Positions 57,428-64,000 of a stretch of DNA of 64,000 bases are shown here, in pieces. The stretch is from NCBI GenBank assembly GCA_964030785.1, contig OZ034967.1, positions 45,320,033 to 45,384,032 of the forward strand, read 5' to 3'. Below the pieces are notes generated by a model. That model did no database searches. It had not been told where the DNA came from and worked only from the letters and a program-made list of their open reading frames with translations. The stretch comes from Siderastrea siderea. Its lineage: Eukaryota; Cnidaria; Anthozoa; Scleractinia; Rhizangiidae. The translations under genes and the position numbers were made by a program. The stretch's first letter is position 1, and every line of letters begins with the position of its first letter.

Positions 57428-59185
57428 CTTTCCCCTACGCTCGTGATAACTGAATAGTCCATCTTTCTCATTTCAAAGCTGTTCTGAGAAAAATTTCCAT
57501 TGATCCGATGTTTCATGTAGCTTCAAGTCTGAACGCACAACAAACTGATATTAAAATTGAAACAAAACGTTTTGTTTGTTCAGTTTGTACATAAAGTGTG
57601 TTTATTTAAATAAAAATGAAGTGAAATTTTATCATTTTAAGGCCATGAATCTAGTTCTGTTCGTCAAATATCTGTTGAATCAACACGGCTATACATTCTT
57701 GCCCAAGTATGCAAATTTATCCACTATATTTTTTTAAAATACTGTTTTAATTCAAAACACTTAGAATATATTAAGCAATCAAAACATGTAGAGCTGAAGC
57801 TACAAGAACGTCAACTTCACAACAAGTCACCAGCGCAGTAAAGAAACTTAAAGCATATTTGCTCTGAAAAATAATCCTGAAGCCTTAAACACGATGAAAA
57901 ACGTGAAAAATGGCGATTAGATTTACTAATTGTACTTACCTTGACGTTTTCGGACTGCAGATAGATTTGACGTATTCCGCAGAAATGATTTTGCCAGTTC
58001 GACAGGTTGTAGAAATAAATAAGAATGTAGTGTATTTCTTCAGTTGGTTAGTTACACTGCCTCATAATTCTTGTAGACGATTTCAAAGAATGCGTTAACA
58101 CATTTGGAAGGTATATTTACGTGTACGTGATAAGACTTTTAAATGGACAATGGACATATAGGGCGTTTAATTGAGAACACATTCGCAATATCCTGCTTCA
58201 GACAACGCAAAATTCAACACTTGAAGGAAATAATCAATGATGAATTCCTCCTTCAAAATGCTTGCACGCGTCCACAACGAAGAAGGGGATCAAGCCCTGA
58301 GTGGCAGGAATAATTAGGCATCTGATCTCAATCCGGACTGATTATTCATCTTATTTAGAATTGCCTAAGGTCACGTTCTACTATACTTCGAATTTTTTTA
58401 TTTGTTCAAAACCTCCTAAGTTACCACGGGACTTCTGCTTTTCATAGCCAAAAATCACATCAAAATGTGACGATAAATTCTCCGAATTAACCTTCTTCTG
58501 TGAAGAGCTGAAAATTTCGTTAATTGATGTATACTGTATTGGAAAACCTGTAGAGACAGTCATATGCAAATAAAGTCTCTGCCAAAAAATAATAAAATCG
58601 TTCTTATTCTCTGCAAAAAAAAATCCAACGCTAATTTTCTCTCTAGACATAAGCATGGACATCACTCTAACGGCTTTGTTATTTCTTTCAGCTGATATCG
58701 ACCGTGTTGACTTCCCTAATACTGAATCCAATGTGCAACTAAGCAGATGATTCATACGTGACCGTATGTGACACCGACGCATTTCCGGCTGTCATATAAC
58801 GACAACCGGAAATGCGTCCAATCGTTCACCAGCTGTCGTTGCTTTACGGGTTATTCCAGTACCTACGCTAATTTCGCTAGTGAAAACAATCAAACAAGGC
58901 TGGATTGTTGACTTATGAAAAACTGAAAGATGTTTCAATAAATAAAAGGTTCAGAAGTAAAAACGACGATATATTCGGTGCAAAACTGATATAGTTTTTG
59001 TATAAATTTTATAACAGCCGGCGATACATTATTTGCCCTTTTTAGGAACAATCAAGCTGTTCTCAGTAGATTCACTTTTGTCCTCAAAGTAGCAGGCAAA
59101 ACGCGACAGTTAATGATTACCCTGCTGTTACTGAAAAATACATTTTTTAGTTTTGTAGTACGTGTTTGGCAATTGATTATCGATT
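57428..59185. other. Intergenic, no gene seen
   Basis: AT-rich. It includes an unrecognised 133-codon minus-strand frame (58,381-58,782). A perfect hairpin (58,777-58,823, GACGCATTTCCGG and complement, 8-nt loop) lies at that frame's start. No splice or family support. Confidence 0.35.
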
Positions 59186-59195
59186 AGGTATTTAC

Positions 59196-59342
59196 TAACC
59201 CGCGAGCAGGCTCACTTAGTGTTATTCGCGCGAGTATCTTGATGGCGGGGCCACGATTTGCGAGTCGGCGAGCGACTCGCAAAGCCAAGATACTCGTGCA
59301 AACAACACACTAAGAGCTACTAAGTGAGCCTGCTCGCAGGCT
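59196..59342. mobile_element. Mutator-like MITE, 147 bp, exact 10-bp TSD
   Basis: Ends are TAACCCGCGAGCAGGCTCAC and, inverted, AGCCTGCGAGCAGGCTCAC, with the match continuing into GAGTATCTTG. AGGTATTTAC flanks both sides exactly (59,186-59,195 and 59,343-59,352). The TIR and duplication length match those of the 2.9-kb element at 6618-9513. Confidence 0.8.
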
Positions 59343-60205
59343 AGGTATTTACCGATACCGGACACATAAGTGTGACAAATATTTTAAGCCACATATCCCA
59401 GTTCAATAAAACGTTGTTTTCGCGGTGATCACTTTCATGATTCCATTCTATTCACAGGCCATTTTAGAGAGTACACACTTTATTTTCCTACTGAAAACCC
59501 CAATAGAGTACGTAAAAGGTCCGACGTACGTTTTAGCAGGGTACCAAGGCGGGGGGGCGGGAGGGGGAGGGAGGGGGCTGTGTTTGGAGCCCTGAAGCTC
59601 CGACAGTTTTGTTGTGGATCCCGGAGGTCGAAACTACTCTCTGCTTGGAGCCCAAGTTAAAAATGATGATTCTGGTGAATTGGAGCCCTAATTAAAATGA
59701 AGTGAGGGAGCCCTAGGGCCCCAGATCCCTGTATTTTTTTAGGCAGGAGCCCTGGAGTCCTAAACCCAATTTTAGGACCCTGTTTTAGGCAGTTGTTGTG
59801 TGGCTTTAGACTCCGTCGCAGACATTTTTTGGGCGAACCATAAGAACACCTGCGTTGTAGGCTAGTGTGGCTTGAGCAGCGCGGCTTTTTCAAATTGTGT
59901 GAAGGAGTACTGATGTTACGCCTCCTTGTAGGCAGGGTATAGACTTGCTTTGCCATTTTGGTTTAAAGAGAGAATTTAAGGTGTGGTCTGAATTTAGAGG
60001 AGGAAAACTCATATTCTGGTCTGAAAATAGGTGAAGGTGGAAAGAAATGGGCAGCAAAGCCGCCACGAAACAATTTTGACAAGGATCCCACCAATGTGTA
60101 AATCAGGCGTTGCTACTGTGTAAGCTACCGAAAATTTTTGTTACGAAGTCTAAAAGTAACGAGAGGCAAGAGGCAATATCGATGTTCCCTCGGTGGGATA
60201 TTGCA
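59271..60205. repeat. Dispersed direct duplication, copy A
   Basis: It matches 63,021-64,000 in the same orientation, starting inside the MITE (ACTCGCAAAGCCAAGATACT) and continuing past its right edge. It includes a minus-strand frame (59,657-59,956) reading AKQVYTLPTRRRNISTPSHN, also present in copy B. A G-rich tract (59,550-59,578) and a 60-bp segment differ between copies. Function unknown. Confidence 0.75.
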
Positions 60206-63016
60206 AGAAAAAAATCGGATGGTGCATGCATGCGCTGAACTCAAAATGTGGATATTTTTCGCCTCTCTCTTGTTTTTCCCCTTTGTTTTTGTTTTGTTTG
60301 CTGGCCTAGTTATCGCCATTCTTTTCTGTAAAACGGTGTCTGGCTATCTTTTTTTAAAAAGTGGAAAGTTTTACCCGGAAAGGTTGTGCGTTTTGCGAAT
60401 TTTACTTTTTTGTTCAGTCATAGACACAAGAAGAGATTTTTTAAGAGACTATCGAAGCTTTGCTTGAGTGTTTTAATGAGACCCAAATTTGGAAAATTGA
60501 TGAACATTTCTGGCTGTCTGCATAAGGTGGGGGTATGGCCGGAACCACGCAAGAAGTCAGTGTGCAAGGATCACAGGAACACTCTATACAGGTAGCGAAA
60601 GAACAGGGGACGTGATGTTTCTGTAATTATAACCAGTTGGTTTTAAGATTTTGCATCTTTGAGGTGCCGTGGGCTGAAATAATCCCTCAGCATGCAAGTA
60701 AAGAAGTCAGTTTGAAACAATATCATTAAAAAGACAAGGAGCGGCTTTGTTTTCGTTTATAAGTAGCTAATTTGTCAGGCTATTTGCATGAGGAGGAGGA
60801 AGGGATAAAGGCGGTGGTATTCCTTTTACTTATCTCTTGAACATGGGGATTTTGGCTCAATGTAACCGGATTTTACAGCCACGAGCTCCTTTTTTGGCCG
60901 TTATGCTAATTTACATTTCAATGGCTAATAGTGTTTAATGTTTACAAAAGATTATACTTTTTCCATCTAACTTGAGGAGGGCCGTGCACACGTGTCCTAT
61001 TCTCAATGAAACAGGAGGTGTCTACACGTAGACCAGGCTCTTGCAGCTCGAGGTAGTTTCGGGTGACTGGTTTTTGGCGCATGCGCAGAACTCAACTGCA
61101 ATTTTTTTTCTTTTTTTTTTTTGCGAACTCAGATCGATTCTTATTTTTGGCCCTTCTCTTTATTGCAAACTATTACAAAATGTTCTGTAATTTTTTCCGG
61201 CCATTTCTCTCGCTCCCCACCATCATGGGAATCCCGTTCCCCGCTCTCTCTTTTCCCTCTTCTCGCTCCTCCTTTCTCCCTAGTTCCCAGCCCTCTGTCC
61301 CATCCCACAGCTGACTGGTCACCTTTCCTGCAGGTCACACTCAAAGTACGTCACGCTTTAGTTTTGGATGAAAACTACTTTTTGTCACCATTTCTGTCAC
61401 TGTTAATTTCCAGTGCAGTGCAGGAGGTACACATTTAATAATTTTTGTAATTTTTGTAATTTTTGGTTTATCAGTATTTAAAAATCTTATTCTCCTTTCT
61501 GTCGCTTCCTTTCTTTCTTTTTGTGCCGGGATTATCAATTATTTCTGCCATGAGCACAAGTACATTTTCTATGACAAGTTTTCTTTGACAAACAAGAAAA
61601 GCCCCAGGGGCATTAGACCCCGCTGTTGTTCTCCCTCCCCCGGGGGTGTAAAATATGTTACGGTCACTCAGATAAAAGTCCTTGGCTGTGTAGCGAAAGA
61701 CACGACAAGTATTTCTTTGGCCGAGCGAAAACTGGAGGTCTGGAGCAAGTGAACACCAAAAAAAGTAGACCCACGGAAAAAAAATGGGTATTACTAGACC
61801 CCGTCCTTACGGCGGGGTAATGATATGAACCTGTACCCGGGACGTGTACAAGGGTTACCAAATTTTATATGGCCATCCTTGAATAAGTGCTGGCAATGAC
61901 TTTTGAACAGCGGAGCATCAAGAGCCCAATAGATGGTTCTTCTAATAGGGACGGAGCAATTGTGATGTGAAATATAAGGGTATCGACATTGGACAATAAG
62001 TTCTGAAATACTCGATACTCAGTGAACGGTACTCAGATTATGACCATTTTGGTCTGAAATAGGATAAGGGTTTTCACGCTTCAGGTACAAAAAATTACGG
62101 ATTTGGGCTTAAATTAGTTAAAGGCTTAGCACAGGGACTGATATTTAGTTAGCTTTATTAAATTACCTTTGACTTTTTAACAACAACCAGTGGCAGCCTA
62201 TATATAAAAGAAAAAATCGGCAAACTCGCCAGCTTTAGAACTTGACTTCCTTGTCCATGCAAAATATCCAAGCACATTTTTATTCTAAATTACTGTACAT
62301 GTACAAGTTAATTTTTTTTGGCAGCTTGCAACATTTGCACTGTTTTTTTTTTTGTTCCAGTGCGGCATTAAACAGATGACAAAGAAACACCTAAAGCTAA
62401 GTTTTACTCATATTGAGATATTTGCTCGAACGTAAGTTTTCTTCGGCCCGTACGCCATGCCACCGAAAAAGCATGGTCACTAGTTACCCATTAGCCTAAG
62501 AAAGTTCACAACTAAGGACTTCCTGTTGTATGCTATTTGAACAATAGAGTTCTTTTGTGGAAGGCACTATCGTGTGATAGGTTGCCCGAGGAAATTTGAT
62601 GTTCGCAACAAATATTAGCAAGAGATCGTAGTTTGAGGGCTTATATGAAGCTTGAACATCAAATTTCCGAGAGAACCTATCGCACATAGGGCCTCAGACA
62701 AAAGGACTCCATTGCTTTTATTGTACAACCCTAAATTTTGAGCGAAATTTGGCGTTGTACTATAATTCCGGTTACAAATATATCGGTACATTACACATAC
62801 TGATAGGTAGCACTTCTCTGTGCCATCGTTTGCTTTGAATCATGTACGGTACAGGGCTTTGGAATAGAGCTCGTTTGTCCACACCGTAGGGCTTTCCTGG
62901 GCTTGGCCTTGAGGGGGGGGGGGGGGGGGCTGAAGGTAGCTGATCTGAAGGTAGCTTGCAAGCATAAACTGTTCAGTCTAATGAAGCCAACAACGGTTTG
63001 TTTTTGTCATCACTAA
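60206..63016. other. Intergenic between duplicate copies, no gene seen
   Basis: Contents are pyrimidine-rich DNA at 61,200-61,320, a hairpin at 62,538-62,719 and a 20-base G-run at about 62,911-62,930. A hydrophobic 109-codon plus frame (60,138-60,467) has no family or splice support. Confidence 0.35.
62538..62719. repeat. Hairpin inverted repeat (MITE-like)
   Basis: Arms of about 65 bp share GAAATTTGATGTTC / GAACATCAAATTTC, then GATAGGTT / AACCTATC, then CTTTTGT / ACAAAAG. Spacer about 50 bp. No clean target duplication was found. Confidence 0.55.
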
Positions 63017-63020
63017 TGCT

Positions 63021-64000
63021 ACTCGCAAAGCCAAGATACTCGTGCAAACAACACACTAAGAGCTACTAAGTGAGCCTGCTCACAGGCTAGGTATTTACCG
63101 ATACCGGACACATAAGTGTGCCAAATATTTTAAGTCACACATCCCAGTTCAATAAAACGTTTTCGTGGTGATCACTTTCACGATTCCATTCTATTCACGG
63201 GCCATTTTAGAGAGGGACATAAATATAAAGTGAAAACGAAAAGGGTTTAAGCATGTGGTTAATAAAAAAAAAGGAACAAAAAATGCTGTTATACTGTACA
63301 CACTGTATTTTCCTATTTTCCTGTGTTTGGAGCCCTGAAGCCCCGACAGTTTTGTCGTGGATCCCGGAGGCCGAAACTACTCTCTGCTTGGAGCCCAACT
63401 TAAAAATGATGATTCTGGTGAATTGGAGCCCTAATTAAAATGAAGCGAGGGAGCCCTAGGGCCCTAGATCCTGTATTTTTTTAGGGAGGAGCCCTGGAGT
63501 CCTAAACCACATTTAGGATCCTGTTTTAGGCAGTTGTTGTGTGGCTTTAGCCTCCGTCGCAGACATTTTTTGGGCGAACCATAAGAACACCTGCGTTGTA
63601 GGCTAGTGTGGCTTGAGCAGCGCGGCTTTTTCAAATTGTGTGAAGGAGTACTGATGTTACGCCTCCTTGTAGGCAGGGTATAGACTTGCTTTGCCATTTT
63701 GGTTTAAAGAGAGAATTTAAGGTGTGGTCTGAATTTAGGGGAGGAAAACTCATATTCTGGTCTGAAAATACGTGAAGGTGTAAAGAAATGGGCTGCAAAG
63801 CCGCCACGAAAAAATTTTGACAAGGATCCCACCAATGTGTAAATCAGGCGTTGCTACTGAATTTAATCAGGCGGTTTAGAACTCGCCAGACTTTACAAAA
63901 TATGAATTTTAAATTACCTGTGTAAGCTACCGAAAATTTTTGTTACGAAGTCTAAAAGTAACGAGAGGCAAAAGGCAATATGGATGTTCCCTCGGCGGGA
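63021..64000. repeat. Dispersed direct duplication, copy B (runs off window)
   Basis: Second copy of 59,271-60,205. It keeps only the right part of the MITE and its right-hand duplication, so it was copied after the MITE inserted. It carries an 80-bp AT-rich replacement at about 63,216-63,296 and a 50-bp insert near 63,861-63,915. Confidence 0.75.

Noticed and set aside
60138..60467. 109-codon hydrophobic plus frame
   Set aside because: The hydrophobicity comes from T-rich DNA, and the first part lies in the dispersed duplication; no family resemblance.
61593..61830. GC-rich phrases near 61.6-61.8 kb as a regulatory element or RNA gene
   Set aside because: No paired stems of useful length or known motif could be supported by eye.

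Overview
This window is intron-containing, AT-rich animal DNA, full of transposon remnants. The gene content points to a cnidarian, most likely a stony coral. The evidence is a very large TPR-array plus CHAT-protease gene, a tandem family of polymorphic-outer-membrane-protein-like (GGAI-repeat) proteins with a polytopic membrane tail, L1-type LINEs and many short inverted-repeat elements. The species assignment is inference.

Layout. 1-30 kb, minus strand: three tandem copies of one GGAI-repeat membrane-protein gene. Copy 2 (12.4-16.8 kb) has an intact 1.4 kb-residue exon. Copy 1 (1-3.1 kb) runs off the left edge and carries a 14-bp deletion and a lost splice acceptor. Copy 3 (23.5-26.5 kb) has its membrane tail replaced at about 23.52 kb by a decayed copy of an unrelated multicopy ORF (20.7-23.5 kb). 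Flanking non-coding DNA was duplicated with the genes. 30-41 kb: no gene I can support, only small inverted-repeat elements, minisatellites and simple repeats.

41.4-57.15 kb, minus strand: one gene that I reconstruct from splice sites with matching phases. Five small exons encode a TTC4-like TPR head. One long exon encodes about 27 TPR units of 40 residues followed by a CHAT (caspase-like) domain with His and Cys in place. A 4.7-kb L1-type LINE with an intact ORF2 sits inside the long exon, flanked by a 12-bp target-site duplication, and separates the TPR array from the protease. Removing the LINE and one duplication copy restores an open frame of exactly 1587 codons in that exon. A 2.3-kb DNA transposon with 7-bp duplications occupies the intron before the array exon.

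57.3-64 kb: a tRNA-Thr-like sequence with a Pol III terminator just upstream of the TPR-CHAT gene, one short inverted-repeat element with a 10-bp duplication, and a dispersed 0.9-kb direct duplication (59.3 and 63.0 kb). The coherent themes are (i) recognition-type and regulated-protease gene families evolving by tandem duplication, and (ii) a family of Mutator-like miniature elements (TIR starting TARCCTG, 9-10 bp duplications) scattered across the window.
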